Positions 11,276 to 22,677 are shown, counted from the first letter of the stretch. The stretch: 64,000 nt of DNA from Heterobasidion occidentale (GCA_039111635.1 JBCAQO010000008.1:2108001-2172000); one strand, 5' to 3'. Notes: generated by a model from the sequence alone, not told the origin. Numbers and translations are program-made.

Positions 11276-11626
11276 AAATCCCACCACCCTAAACCTGATC
11301 GACCGTGTAGCCGGGCCGAATTTGAGCTCCGCTGATGCTGTCGCGAGGGTCAACGCCTGTCCTAAATGCACACTCTAGGCAGGGGGGTCACCCCCCATCC
11401 TAGACCTAAATCCTGACCCTAGACGTATCTTAGCACATGTAACCTTCCAAATATGGCATGCCGAACAGATGCCGCAATCCCGCCGTCATATCGGGTCATT
11501 GCGGACATCCTGTCACATTTCCCTTCATTTCTCTCGAATTTTCCTCCTTACCCATATCATACATTCATTTCTTTTGAAAACCCACATTCCTTTGTTGATT
11601 CTACACTATGGATCCCCAAAAACCTC

Positions 11627-12304
11627 CTATTCAATACCAATATGACCGAAATGGCATCTCATTCCTTCAAGCAGCAGATGGAAAATTTTATCCTGCACAT
11701 CTCTTTCGAGAACCTCTTTGAGAGGATGTAAGTATTCTAAATATACAATCTCGTGAGCCATCTGGTCTGCATCGGGCCATGTGATGGCGGCATCAGGCAT
11801 CTCTCTTAGCACATCGCGGAGGACTTGCAATGAAAAGGAAACATAGCGGCTGATGGTGCTTGGAATGAGGGCAAAAATCTCCTGGAGGCTCGTTGTGGGC
11901 ATTGCTGATGATATATAGTGAAGAACGAGTCCGAGTGCACCTGCGGAATCGAGTGATCGACGTCCGAGTCGTGGCGCACCTGCAGAGGCCGTATCGGGAC
12001 GAGGTATTGCCGTGGAATCCCAATGTGCCGCAAAGCCAGCCTCCAGAAGTGTCTGAAAAGTGTTGCAGTCAACACCCATGGTTGTGATGAAGGCTTGGTT
12101 GCTCTGGCTTGCATACAGGACTTGCCAGGCTGTTCCTGCACGAAGGTTTGGCATCAGTTGTGGTCGACAAAGATAGGTTCGGGTCTGCCTCCGACGCTCC
12201 AGCCGGCGTTCGTTGGCTTCTTCAGCACCAATAAGGATAAGGAGGGCGAGAGCAGCAAGCTCTTCTTCGTCGCTGTCATCGTCGCTGTCGAGGCGGTGGT
12301 TCAT
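11627..12304 (-). CDS. N-terminal fragment of PIF/Harbinger transposase (copy A), no DDE domain
   Basis: Open frame of 225 residues from the ATG at 12304 (MNHRLDSDDDSDEEELAALA). It resembles the N-terminal region of Agaricomycete Harbinger transposases: FQTLLEAGFAAHW, IPRPDTASAGAPRLGRRSLD, AGALGLVLHYISSAM and LQEIFALIPSTISRYVSFSL, then MPDAAITWPDADQMAHEI. In full-length relatives this leads into the DDE catalytic domain. Here the frame ends shortly after (FGHIGIE) and no catalytic Asp/Glu blocks follow anywhere in the element. The frame is intact in this copy but broken in copy B. A 36-codon stretch after MAHEI could be intronic or deletion-junction sequence. If made, the protein could at most bind DNA or partner proteins. 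Confidence 0.75.
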   Translation of the reverse strand: MNHRLDSDDDSDEEELAALALLILIGAEEANERRLERRRQTRTYLCRPQLMPNLRAGTAWQVLYASQSNQAFITTMGVDCNTFQTLLEAGFAAHWDSTAIPRPDTASAGAPRLGRRSLDSAGALGLVLHYISSAMPTTSLQEIFALIPSTISRYVSFSLQVLRDVLREMPDAAITWPDADQMAHEIVYLEYLHPLKEVLERDVQDKIFHLLLEGMRCHFGHIGIE

Positions 12305-12457
12305 GACGAGTGTGCAGCACCGACAGTCGAGACGGCACGCGCAGCGCGCAGCGCGCAAATTACCGATTCCTAGATCCTAAACTAGTCTTACGGTTTAGGA
12401 CTCAGATTCCTAATTTTTTTCAAATTGTACTGAAATCTTATTTAGGTTCGATGCAAC

Positions 12458-12485
12458 GACCCTAGATCCTTACGGAAAGTCATCC
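12458..12485 (-). repeat. right terminal inverted repeat of copy A
   Basis: Read on the minus strand it starts GGATGACTTTCCGTAAGGAT and continues CTAGGGTC, pairing with the left end at 11248-11275 at 26 of 28 positions. Confidence 0.85.
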
Positions 12486-12958
12486 AGTGCTATATACTTT
12501 GCAATCGGGACCGTTGACCCCGCACTGCTACTGGTCGAAGTCCGCAGCGGCCGGTCTGGCGGACGCAAAAAAGGGAATTTCGGACCGCGAACGGATCTCG
12601 AGACTAGGTGATCGGTGGCATATTGGATTTATCCCGCCGTGCTCCTGCTAACGTTTCAACTTCTTGCTCAGCTCCTCGCGATGCCCCCTTGACATCCTTC
12701 AAAGGCATCTGAGTATCACTGCGTATCCTCTGTGAGTAGTTGGTATCTTCAACTTAGCCCTGCTCACGGTTTTATATCGTCAGCTCTCCCTTACATTGTG
12801 CCACTTCCCCTGAACTAGAGCACGCTCCCACCCCTATCCTTCTTCCTTCTCCTAAAACTTCCGTTGTTTATCTTCATTATTCTGTGGATTTCAGGCGTGT
12901 TACAATCGCTCGAGCACCTCTTTGCGATCCGTCACCATATTCAGAAATATAGCGCGCT
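12486..12958. other. intergenic, promoter side of Zn2Cys6 gene
   Basis: About 470 bp between the right end of Harbinger copy A and the start of the transcription factor gene. No reading frame is supported; pyrimidine-rich tracts around 12790-12860 suit a fungal promoter and 5' UTR. Confidence 0.5.
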
Positions 12959-15900
12959 ATGAACATCCCTACTCTCGGCGATCCCGCTAGGCTTCCTATG
13001 CCGGATGCACGCAAAAGCGACTATTCTGCCGCATCTAGAGACCGGAAGTCTGGCTTGTCATGCGCTGAATGCAGAAGGTTCGTCACTTCCAAAAGTATCT
13101 CATCGGTGTTCCTCCGACTCGGAAACTGATCTCCGCTTGCGTCATAAACGCTCATCACTAGGTCGAAGTTAAAGTGCGATAGGTGTGTCATTTGTCACTT
13201 ACGCCTTGTTCTCTTCCATGGAGTCATTGACAAGATGAAACACCGTCTCACTGACAAAAACCGTTCCATGGCTTTAGATCCTTCCCTTGCCAGTCATGCA
13301 TTCGAAGAGGATGCGCCGCAATCTGTCCGGATGGTCAGTCCATTTCCTTCTCTAGACATACTTCTTTTCTTGACCATATCTTCAGGCACTCTGGCAGCTA
13401 CGAAAGGCAATAAGTGAGCCATTATATGTCTCCGTATATCTGGCTCATTCTGACTTCAACGAAAGAGTCCTGATGGCTCATGCTCAGCAACTCACGGAAC
13501 AAGTGAAGACAATGACGGCGCGGATCAAAGTTCTGGAGCAGGCACTGTCTGAAGCCCAAGCGGACAATACAGCGCCTCATCCACTCTTGCGGGATGCAGG
13601 AGGCCAGGATCCGTTTAAAGAAATCAGTGACCTGGAATCAAAATACGAATCGGACCTTGAGAATGTTACAGTGGATATTGGTTCCCTCTCTATCGGCATG
13701 GATGGGAGAGCACGTTATTATGGCGAGACAGCGGGTTCGGAGGTACGTTCATCTCATGTTGCAGGGCAGATGAAGCTAACCAATCTAAGCTCAGTACTTG
13801 CAAAATCTGATATCAGTAAGTCGAGCTGGACATTGACATGATAACCCCCAAAACACCTAAAATTCAAGCAGGATTATGACCAACCCACAAGGAAAATTCG
13901 GGACCCAAAATATCTAGGTTTGCCGTATGAGATCCTCGAGCTCGTCCACTCCTTTCCATTCGGTCTTCGCGAATGCCCTTATACCAAATACGAGTTTACA
14001 AACTTTATACCGCCAAGGGAACGGGCAGAGCAGGTCGCTGAGCTGTACTACACTCACGCTGCATGGATGTGCGTCTTCACCCATCGAACCCGATTTTGAT
14101 AAATCAACTTGCCTTCGGTTCTCTAGGTACAATGTCGTGCCCAGGGCTGACTTGAAGCGCACCATCCTGGACCCAATATACGGCGTAGGGAACAACGATG
14201 TTTCTCTCGCCTCTGTGCATTCCCACCGGATATCTCTGTTTTTCATGGTACTCGCGACAGGCATATTCTATGATGACCATCCGTCTGCCTCGATCATGGC
14301 TGAGCAGTATAGTGCTCTTGCATATGCTGCGTATTCGCTGGATTCGATCTCTCAGGAAGCGACAACGGCATCTGTCCAGGCTATGTTCTCCATGTGCTTT
14401 TTTGTCTACCTGACTGACCGTTCAAACAACGAGATGAGGTGGCTGTTATCCGGTCTGGCCGCAAGGGTAGCTCTTGTTGTGCGTGTGTTCACCGGATGAC
14501 TCCTCATTTATATTTGAACATATGGTCTATTGACAGATTGGCCTTCGTACGTGATTGCCTATTCGCGTTGGATCAGATACTCATTCTCCGCAGAGCGCGA
14601 CAGCTCAGGCTGGAACCTTGACAAGGAAGAAGTTCAAAGACGGCGGGTCATGTTCTGGGAGCTTTATCACTGGGATGCATGGTCTGTGAGTATGAGTTCA
14701 AGCGAAGGCCCACAGGTGTTACTGACCTTCGCTGCAGAGCGTTGTTAGTGGCCGACCGCCGGCGCTCAATCTGGGGCACACCGACTGTCGCTTCCCCGAC
14801 GATATCGATCCCTATGTCAAGCCCAATGGCGAAGTGGAAATGAGTTGTAAGCATATTCGACTAGGCGCATGACCAAAAAAACGATCTGAGTCCTTCAATG
14901 ACTTTTTTTTGCATGTTCCTTCTAGGGCATAGCTGGAAGGCTCGCTACGGCGCTGTGATACTGTCTGCATCTGTTCAGCGTGCCTTTGCCATACATGGAT
15001 CAAATTACGCATCCCTGCTCGAGCTTGACAAGCGCATTCGGACTTTTCCAGTACCAATTCACCTCCAGTCTCCGAACGAAAGTGCCGAGCCTGGTCGTGG
15101 ATGGAATGCAGATCCATCACGTGCAATGCAACAATTTTGCATCTTATGTGAGAGGGAGTCAAGTGAGCCACAAACTCTCTACTCTATCTCTTCTTCTATC
15201 ATTCATCGCCCTCATGAAGATCTACTGTATATTCACCGAAGCTATCTTGCACAAGCCATGCGTGAATCGCCGACAGACCCACTTGGTCACCGTTTCTCTG
15301 CATCAGTCATGGCTGCCTACCGTAGTTCCTGTCGCCTGATCTCTGCTCTGCGCAGTTGCTATACAGCGTATCCCAAGATGACTGGCCGTGTATGGTTCTT
15401 TTGGTCAGGCGTTTTTTCGGCATGCGTATGTGGCCTCCGTTTTCCCATCTTCTACTGGTCGTGCTGATGTGTGATATCAGGTTGTTCTAGGGGCAATTGT
15501 CATTGAAAGCCCAGGATGCACCCTTGCTCAAAGCGCGTTGACAGATATAGATTCTGCGCGCACGTTCTATGATGAAGGATCGAAATTGTGCCGCCCGCCA
15601 CTGACTCTGGTACGTTCTTCATTTGTCTCGATTTATCGTAGTTGCTGATGAAGATCGTTTCTCCAGGCCACGCTTGATAAACTTCAAGAACGCGCTCACC
15701 GAGTTTTCAACGAATATCACGCGAAGCTTCGTCTCGGCGACCCAACACCGTCCGCGCGCACTCTAAGTACCTCAGATCAACCAGATGAACTCGAGGTGCT
15801 GGGAGGGAGGAAGAGCGTCATTAATCGTTCGCCCTCCACCAGTCCAAACTCAAGCTCTGCGGCATCGCCTGCAACCCAGCCTAATTTGTCAAATGTAGTC

Positions 15901-16566
15901 CACAATGGTCCTCGAGATGTGCCTACCATGGATCACATCCACCACCCACCAGCTCCTCCGCCGGCACGCGTGCCTGCAACTATGCAACAACCGGTTGGCA
16001 GAGACTACGTAACTGCTAATCTCGGGAATAGCTATACCTCATGGGGCGGATACTATGACTCCGTGGATACTGGGCAGCAGCAGCAGGTTCAATCGATGTC
16101 GATGGGTCAAGCATCAGGCCGACAAAACTACGACATGACCTCCTTTGCCCGCGATCCCCAGGTTCAAGAAGGGGCGTTGGAAGCTAGCTATGCGCCACCG
16201 CCCATACCACCGCATTCGCTCCCATCCATGTCGCAGGAGACATCCATTGTCAACCAAGGGCCTGTGATGGATCAGAGCGTATACGTGCCCATGACTTCCG
16301 CTCAAGGCTATCTCTCGTATGATATGCCCTCCGTGCCTCAGACGCAGCAGCCACAGTACGCGCCGCAGACATATTCATATGCGTCTGACCACCAGCATAC
16401 GCAAATGGAGGGCGTGCGTATGCACCCTTCCGCGGGTGGACAGCCAGGATTCATAGGGGCCGGTGGCGTTCCACTGCAGGGCGAACAAAGCCAGGTGCAG
16501 ATTTGGTATGACTTTGTCCAAGGTTTGGGAGTGTCTGATGCTTCCAACTCTGAATGTGTTACTTGA
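12959..16566 (+). CDS. Zn2Cys6 fungal-specific transcription factor
   Basis: Nuclear DNA-binding regulator with a binuclear zinc cluster and a PF04082-type middle homology domain. The cluster is split over exons 12959-13077, 13162-13182, 13278-13333 and 13386-13413. Joined, it has CAECRRSKLKCDR, then FPCQSCIRRGCAAICPDG, providing the six zinc-binding cysteines. A coiled-coil linker follows (VKTMTARIKVLEQALSEAQ). The fungal_trans domain includes YNVVPRADLKRTILDPIYG, SLFFMVLATGIFYDDHP, IGLQRDSSGWNL and RRRVMFWELYHWDAW, with SGRPPALNLGHTDCRFPDD after it. The C-terminus from about 15800 is Ser/Pro/Gln-rich, likely an activation region, ending ASNSECVT. About ten introns are inferred; later borders are approximate. 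Its target pathway cannot be told from sequence, and neighbours do not form a catabolic or biosynthetic cluster. Confidence 0.85.
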
Positions 16567-16895
16567 TCGCGCAAGGTCAAGGTCTTTGTGCTTTTTCCAT
16601 CGCTTTGTATTAATGGGTATCATAGCTTCCCTTGTTTCCTGCCTTTTTAAGAACATAGCAACATCTATTTAGACAGTGGTGTAGATCTCCACTTTATGTA
16701 TATTTTGTACTATACATACTTATAACCTTGTGGATAAATTCGCTCGTTGTGGAAGGAGAAAGCACGGGCCAATGCAGTAATAGCCACTGGCTACACATCG
16801 GAGATTTTGTCGTTTACTCAATCTTGCCACCATTGCAACCTCAGCAAACTACTACCCTAAGGCTACAATTCCTCTCGATTTCCCTTTGGCGCATC
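16567..16895. other. intergenic
   Basis: About 330 bp between two plus-strand genes, with T/A-rich sequence near 16680-16720 that suits a 3' UTR. No gene seen. Confidence 0.5.
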
Positions 16896-18749
16896 ATGCA
16901 GCTACAAGAAGTTGTTATCTGTGGATCTGCGTCATCGACGAACACAGCAGGATCCGGAGCCGTCACTTTTCACGACATTCAGACGGGCAGCTCTCTCGCC
17001 TCCTTCAAACAAACAAGCGCTGCGTCTCACTGCACCGCAGTGGTCAACACAAGCGATGGTCAAGGCGGATTCATACTCGCAGCTCAGCCAGACAAAACGA
17101 TTCTGAACATGTATAGCTTCCAAAAAGTGCAGTCCTTTCCTTTTGCTTCGTGCCGGAAGATTCTCATACACACCGCGTTTGTTATAGGATCAAATAGCCC
17201 TCAAAATTGTGCTTCCGGAACGTTTATCATGTATTTCAGTTGATAATCAAGGGACGTTCTGCGCTGGAGGCACTGCACAGGGTCGAATCTATCTATGGGA
17301 GGCTCGTTCATGTTTCCATCGTACTCATGCATACCATGCTTACATTGTCCCCGTATATCCTCAGTAGATTGCCTCCGGAATCCTTTTTAATTCATGGGAA
17401 GCTCACTATCGGCAAATCTCTGTCCTCCGCTTTTCACATGACGGCACTGCGCTGTTTTCGGGCAGCGAGGACTCCGGCGTGAGTGTTTGGTCAGTGTCGA
17501 GGTCAATCCAACCTATCACCATATTGGTACGAAACTTAAACTTGATGTCAGACTAGTTGACGACGACCTTCAAAGCGAATTGCCAACGTCATACGCTCAA
17601 CTTTCCGACCACACACTACCCATCACCGATATTGTTTGCGGTGTCGGCAGCTTCCCCTCATGTCGTCTCCTCACAGCATCGGTGGATCATTCCGTCAAGG
17701 TTGGTTGTTCGTTCATCTTGCGGTACTCGTAGTGCCCTAATGACATATCGCGCTAGCTTTGGGACTTGTCGTCGAAGACACTTCTCACCACATTCCATTT
17801 CCCTCATGCCATCGCATGCATTGCGTGGGACGTCACCGAACGGCTACTTTTCGCAGCATCTGCAGATGGTTCGATACACCAGGTCAACTTGTTCAGCGTG
17901 CGCGAAGACAAGACAGGCGGAAGAATCACAGAGGCGGTCGGTGGAGCTGGGGTCAGCGATATCATTAGAATTGGAGATCAAGATCCTCGAGAGGCTAAAA
18001 AGCGCTTGATCAATATTGGGTACCTCATCATACCTCTTGGCCTCAATCCACATCATCTAAAATAAAGTCCTTTATAGAGACCCGGCGACAACTTGAAGAT
18101 CTCACTCACGACGTCTCTGCTCCTGGTCGGCACCTCAACGGGCCTCATCAATATCTACGACATCCCTTCCCACCAGCTCCTCCGCAGTATCACGACTCAC
18201 AGCGGCTTCGGTATCACATACTTGGACACGATGATCAAACCGCCAGACTTGGTGGGGCACGTCAGCCTGAGCCTGAGCGTTGGTGATGAGAAGGGCGGCG
18301 AAATGCCTGTTCGACCTGTCATGCCCTTCCAACGGATGCGCGAAGCGAAAGCGAGAGAGGCGCACGAGGTCACAATGATCCTACCTGCCCAGAATAAAGT
18401 CTGTCATCAGCCTCGCTCTAGGATGGCCGATCAAGCTGACGTCTATACTCAGCCAACGCTGGAATCAGTGACTTCATATTCTTCTGAGGAACTCCTCCGT
18501 GATTATGCTGTCTTTGTGCAACCAGCATCCAATGACGCGCCTACTGTATCGTTACAATCTCGCGTGGCAGAGCTCGAGGACGAGGTTTCACGCCTTCGTG
18601 GGCAGCTCGACCGCGCCAAAGAAGTGAACGACGTTATTTGGCAGACTGTGGTGCAGAAGGTTGTGGCGCAGGGGAAAGAAAAGAGTTCCAATGGACACGA
18701 CGGAGAACAGGGAGAGCGATCTCGGAAAAGGGGCAGGACGACTGCTTGA
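16896..18749 (+). CDS. IPI3: pre-rRNA processing WD40 protein Ipi3 (WDR18 homologue)
   Basis: WD40 subunit of the Rix1-Ipi1-Ipi3 complex, needed for ITS2 removal and late 60S ribosome maturation. The N-terminus QEVVICGSASSTNTAGSGAV followed by TFHDIQTGSSLASFKQ is characteristic of the family. Later exons give AAQPDKTILNMYSFQK, LRFSHDGTALFSGSEDSGVS (frame shared across 17390-17490), HTLPITDIVCGVGSF, FPHAIACIAWDVTERLLFAA and SADGSIHQVNLFSVRED, then LLVGTSTGLINIYDIPSHQ. The C-terminus has a coiled coil (RVAELEDEVSRLRGQLDRAK) and a basic end, GERSRKRGRTTA. Roughly eight short introns interrupt it, so exon borders are approximate. The gene follows the Zn2Cys6 gene on the same strand with its own promoter gap. 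Confidence 0.8.
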
Positions 18750-19253
18750 AAAAAGGAGCGTTGCTGCGTCCTGATACAGTAGCATCATGCATCATGCATC
18801 ATGAGCCACCACACTGAAAGTACGATAACCGCCTGCCTAATACACACGGTCTTGTCATCGTGGGGGATTTTCATGGACACATCTAATGGGATCGATGGGT
18901 GTGCACTCCAATGCTTTTTCAGATACCATCATTGCTTAGCATCTTTCCCACTTCGGTGAGGGGCAGTGGTACTTGAGTGAGGCGGACATGAGCGCTGCAA
19001 CTGCCGAAGGATCCGCCACTCCATTTTTCTCATGACCGTAGACACTGTAAAGAGATGTCATACTCATCACGAGTATCTATAGGGATGCCGCACGACGGCA
19101 TCAATTAAACATAGGTCCTGTAACATGCCAAAGAAAGCCAATAGATAAATCGACGAGATAGCGCAAAAAGAGGGCACGCAGACAAGAGCAACCCTGGTAG
19201 CTCACACTTTCCGAAAGTCATGACGGGCGTCCACTCGAGGTTTCAAGATATGA
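18750..19253. other. convergent intergenic region
   Basis: About 500 bp between the 3' ends of IPI3 (plus) and the mitoferrin gene (minus). A short GCATCAT triplication sits near 18782-18802. No reading frame is supported. Confidence 0.5.
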
Positions 19254-20622
19254 TCAGTCACGTATGATTGATTCTGTAAAAGTTATGCGGGGACAAAGTA
19301 ATCATAAGCAGATGGATCACGATGATCACGAATGGATACGCACTGAAGAATTCATACGACAACCAGCATAACGCGTTACTCGGCATATGCGTCACCACTC
19401 GGGGCGTCAGCCCTCGCCCGAAACCCCGTAGGCCATCCCTCTGCCATATGATCCTGAACGCATCCATCATGCCCTTACAATGCCGGATTTCCGCGTCCGT
19501 GGACGTTCCTCTCGTCTGCAACAATGTCTTAGCGACGTCGAGCGGTGTCGTCAAACCCGCCGCGACCGCGCCAGCAATACCGCCTGCGACAATATGTGAC
19601 CCGGGGGAGTATTGACCCGAGGGGTTCATCATCTGCTTCACTTGCTCGTAGACTGTGAACTGTGCAGCGGTGAAAGGGACGGTCATAGTGAGGGTTGTAG
19701 GATATGAGACGTAGAAGGCCGAGAGGCCTTCATTGCGGAAGACTGTCGAGGCGCAGGTGAACATAGAACGAAACTCTGACTGGTGAACTTGCATTCGTTG
19801 TTTGATAACTACCAGTATGAAATTATTCAGATGAATTCTGGCTTGGATGAATTAGCTTCACTCACCATCGAAGGGGTTCATCAAAGCATCGCTTGCAATG
19901 GTTGCCGAAGCACCTGCAAGAGCTAAATCGCAATGTCAGCTACTCGGACCGTGCGTCTCTCTCATGGGGTGTGCTGAGACGAGATTGAAAACATACATGT
20001 TGACAGCCATTGATTTGGGTTGTCCTCGCGGTTCCCACCCGTGAAATCCTTCACAGCCTCGTACATCCCAAAATGCACTGCGTGCGCAGGCCCCGCGCCC
20101 AAGATGACTGAGGACACACCTCGCCACAGCGCGCGCACGCCTTCTGTCGATGATATACGACTGAAGGCATTCCCGATACCCGTATACACTGCGGCAGGCG
20201 ATGCGGCAAAAACTTGCATGCGCGTCTAGTCACATAGATCACAGCGCAGATGAGAGACCGGAGTTATGCAAGAAAAACATGAGGACTCACCTTGATGCTA
20301 TCCACAGGAAACATGACCGAGTGCTCTGTGATCCCAGCCTGGAGAGTACATGTGCGTCAGCCCCTAGAATCACTCTACCATTTTGCTATGCAGGTCACGA
20401 AGAAATGGCACATATAAATCGTTCCGTCGAACGCAGACAGTATAGAAACACACTTCGAGCAGGTGATGGGTGAAAGATAACGCACGAGAGCACCAGCCAT
20501 CATGTTGACCTAAGGCATAACATGTGTCAAAGAAACGCTCGACCGACGAGAGTCCAGAACGTAGAACGTACACCTAGACCGGCGTTGGGCGAGAGAGCCT
20601 CGTAATCAACCTCTTCAGCCAT
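19254..20622 (-). CDS. mitochondrial iron carrier, mitoferrin (Mrs3/Mrs4 type)
   Basis: Six-helix carrier of the mitochondrial inner membrane, predicted to import iron for Fe-S cluster and haem synthesis. Start MAEEVDYEALSPNAGLG at 20622. The three carrier signatures are visible after splicing: PVDSIKTRMQ, NPFDVVKQRMQ (across an intron near 19.8 kb) and TPLDVAKTLLQTRG. Between them are GVRALWRGVSSVILGAGPAH, AVHFGMYEAVKDF, GLSAFYVSYPTTLTMTVPFT and AAQFTVYEQVKQMM. This is the mitoferrin pattern. The last intron is inferred because reading through would add a non-homologous tail, while splicing gives the usual ending LSYEFFKSIIRD at 19254. Six or so exons. Assignment to Mrs3/4 rather than another carrier rests on recalled motifs. 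Confidence 0.85.
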
Positions 20623-21228
20623 GATTAACGCTTTTTCGCGGGAAGATTTAGCGAATATAGGAAGAGGTCGCGGGGCGGGCCGAGTGGGGGAGAGGGAGGG
20701 ATGTGGACGACGGGTGGACGCGGTAGACGAAAACGACGGCGACTTTGACTTGGTCGCGGCGATGCGCGCGCTCTCCGGGGGCCTTCAGGGCACTTTCTTG
20801 GGTCTCCTCCCTGGTTTATGCAATCAGCTCTTGCTCAGCGCTGGGCCTTACTCCTTGGATGGCAGACAGTGGGCCGCCCTTTGCGCTTCCCTAACGCGAG
20901 CACTGATATCCCAATGGTTGTATCGCAGACGGACGTTTGCAGGCCGGCGCAGCAAGGCGTAGCTGATTTGATCCTGACTCGAGTCAGCGAGACCGACGGA
21001 GCGTTGAACGACCTGCTTTTCACGGTGTAGGCATATTTATAGTGTATCGTACCCCACGAACAGACTGTCCCTTTCGGTTGCGGAGGACCTCGTTTCCAAT
21101 GTCTGAGATACTGCTAGGGTATTTCGGCAATGCTATTCCCACATTTTTAATGCTGTATGATTGTCACACTTGTATACAACACTTCAGTAAATCTTCTTAA
21201 TCACGTCCTCCCTCTCGAGCTACGTGTG
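20623..21228. other. intergenic, upstream of mitoferrin
   Basis: About 600 bp between the mitoferrin start and the 3' end of the phosphoribosyltransferase gene. A Gly/Arg-rich plus-strand frame (20621-20962) overlaps the mitoferrin ATG in antisense; it shows no conserved feature and is not called. Confidence 0.5.
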
Positions 21229-22426
21229 TCACGGCTTTTGCGCCTTGGCAAGTTTATCGTGTTCCTCGATGTCGCTAGAGCATTGTGGATTCATGCCAAG
21301 CTGTGCGGACATGAGAACGGAAGGGCTTACCTGGCCTCCCATGGATAATCGAGCCTAAAGGCCGGTAATCAGATAAAGTGATATCTTCACATGATCATAC
21401 AATCGCAAAGCTTACCATAGGTCATCCACCTCGTCGCCGGCGTAGTATCTGATCATCGTGGAAAAGTGGGTCAGTCGTGGTGTGACAAAGAATACATGCA
21501 AAAGGCGGTGGACGTGGGGATGGGAACAGGGGAAGGGAGACGCAAACGCACGGCACGTCATCAGGAATCGCGCCGAGCTTGGGCTTGAGCTTGTTGTGGA
21601 CTACGAAGACTGCGAATTGGGTACGCGCGGCTTCACGCTCAGACTCGGGCAGGGTGAGCAATTCGCGCTCAACGTCCTTTTTCAGCTCTTCAATTGCGTA
21701 CCTGAGCCAAAGGTTGTTCATGAGCGTTGAATGCGACATAATCGACACAGCTGTCCAGGCGAGAAGGCGACCCACTGAAGAGTCTTGCGAGAATCATCGA
21801 TCTCATCCTACATCAATGCCAGGGTTCATCAGCATTGCTGTATCAAGATGATTATCTGGGCACTTACGATGATCAACGCGCGCCGGCCAAGCAAGACCCT
21901 GCCTGACTCTGGGCCGCTGCACAGCGTAAGATCAGTCGTGAAATTCGGAGAGTATCTGTTGACGGACGGGCAACAGACTCACAGCCATTGCGTCCTGATA
22001 ACTTCTTTGCCGATCTGCTCCGCGGTAGTTCCGGGCAGCGATTCGTAGAGCGAAAGCCCGATGGCATAGATCGGAATGTTTCGCTGAGTATCAGGGTTTT
22101 TCAAGAACGTACGCTACCATGAACAGGAAAGGGGACATCTTAGTGGGATGCAAAGCTGAGATTGCAGATGGGTTGGTGCTCACCAAGACGCGTGCAGGAA
22201 AAAATCCTCTGTATGGGAAATCAAGCCATGAGTCTCACACACAGCGGATCGCGTTCACTGACCCTCCACCTGAAAACGACGATGAGTATCGAAAAGGAGG
22301 GAAAGGGCTCGACGCACCGATGGCGATGAACAAATCAGGCTTGAACTCTGCGATCTTGGGTGCAGCGTTCTTGATGAGATTATGAACATCGTTGTAAGTG
22401 GTGCGAAAGTGCTCTGGTTCGGTCAT
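21229..22426 (-). CDS. xanthine/hypoxanthine phosphoribosyltransferase-like protein (Xpt1 type)
   Basis: PRPP-dependent purine salvage enzyme of the type I phosphoribosyltransferase fold. From the ATG at 22426: TEPEHFRTTYNDVHNLIKNA, then APKIAEFKPDLFIAIGAG-like hydrophobic strand, then GGFFPARVLR and PIYAIGLSLYESLPG. The PRPP-binding loop is RRALIIDEIDDSRKTLQWA, with the acidic pair (DE..DDSRKT) typical of the family. The later part reads RTQFAVFVVHNKLKPKLGAI, PYYAGDEVDDLW and YPWEA, and ends IEEHDKLAKAQKP. Several short introns divide it. It is divergent from RPC53 over about 250 bp. The exact base preference (xanthine, guanine or hypoxanthine) cannot be told from sequence. Confidence 0.82.
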
Positions 22427-22677
22427 GTTGGAGTTTCTGAGGGTTTTGTAGATTGTTGGTTTCTATCTCCTTTGAGCGTTGGGCGTTTTCCGACAAAAAA
22501 GGTTGCCCGAGGTTGCACGTGTTTGCAAGCATTTCCTTTTCTGCCTCGTCCTCGGGCGCCTGGGCACTGAATCAAACGGCGCCTACATCTCCAATCTCCT
22601 CTCTCATCGTACTCAACACCTCGTAGTCTCACGATTTCAGCACCGGGAGAGTTGTATTCACGCTCAAGCTAGCGGTC
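22427..22677. promoter_or_regulatory. 251 bp bidirectional promoter region (phosphoribosyltransferase / RPC53)
   Basis: Head-to-head gene starts at 22426 (minus) and 22678 (plus) imply a shared promoter. No TATA box was recognised. Confidence 0.45.

Larger units (their letters stand above)
11248..12485 (-). mobile_element. non-autonomous PIF/Harbinger element, copy A (1238 bp)
   Basis: DNA transposon derivative bounded by 28-bp terminal inverted repeats (11248-11275 and 12458-12485) that differ at two positions. It contains an N-terminal PIF/Harbinger transposase reading frame on the minus strand but no DDE nuclease domain, so mobility would need an enzyme in trans. A near-identical copy lies inverted at 57794-59021. 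Flanking triplets are ACT (11245-11247) and AGT (12486-12488), not a perfect target duplication. Short CCTAA/CCTAG-type motifs are repeated near both ends, and a near-palindrome of six G, TCA, six C lies at 11382-11396. Confidence 0.85.

Noticed and set aside
19258..19330. Read-through hydrophobic tail on mitoferrin suggesting a seventh helix
   Set aside because: A GT-AG intron gives the family-typical short ending instead; the extension is intronic.
20621..20962. Plus-strand open frame of 113 codons overlapping the mitoferrin start
   Set aside because: Gly/Arg-rich, no conserved blocks, and antisense across the mitoferrin ATG; it looks like promoter/5' UTR sequence.
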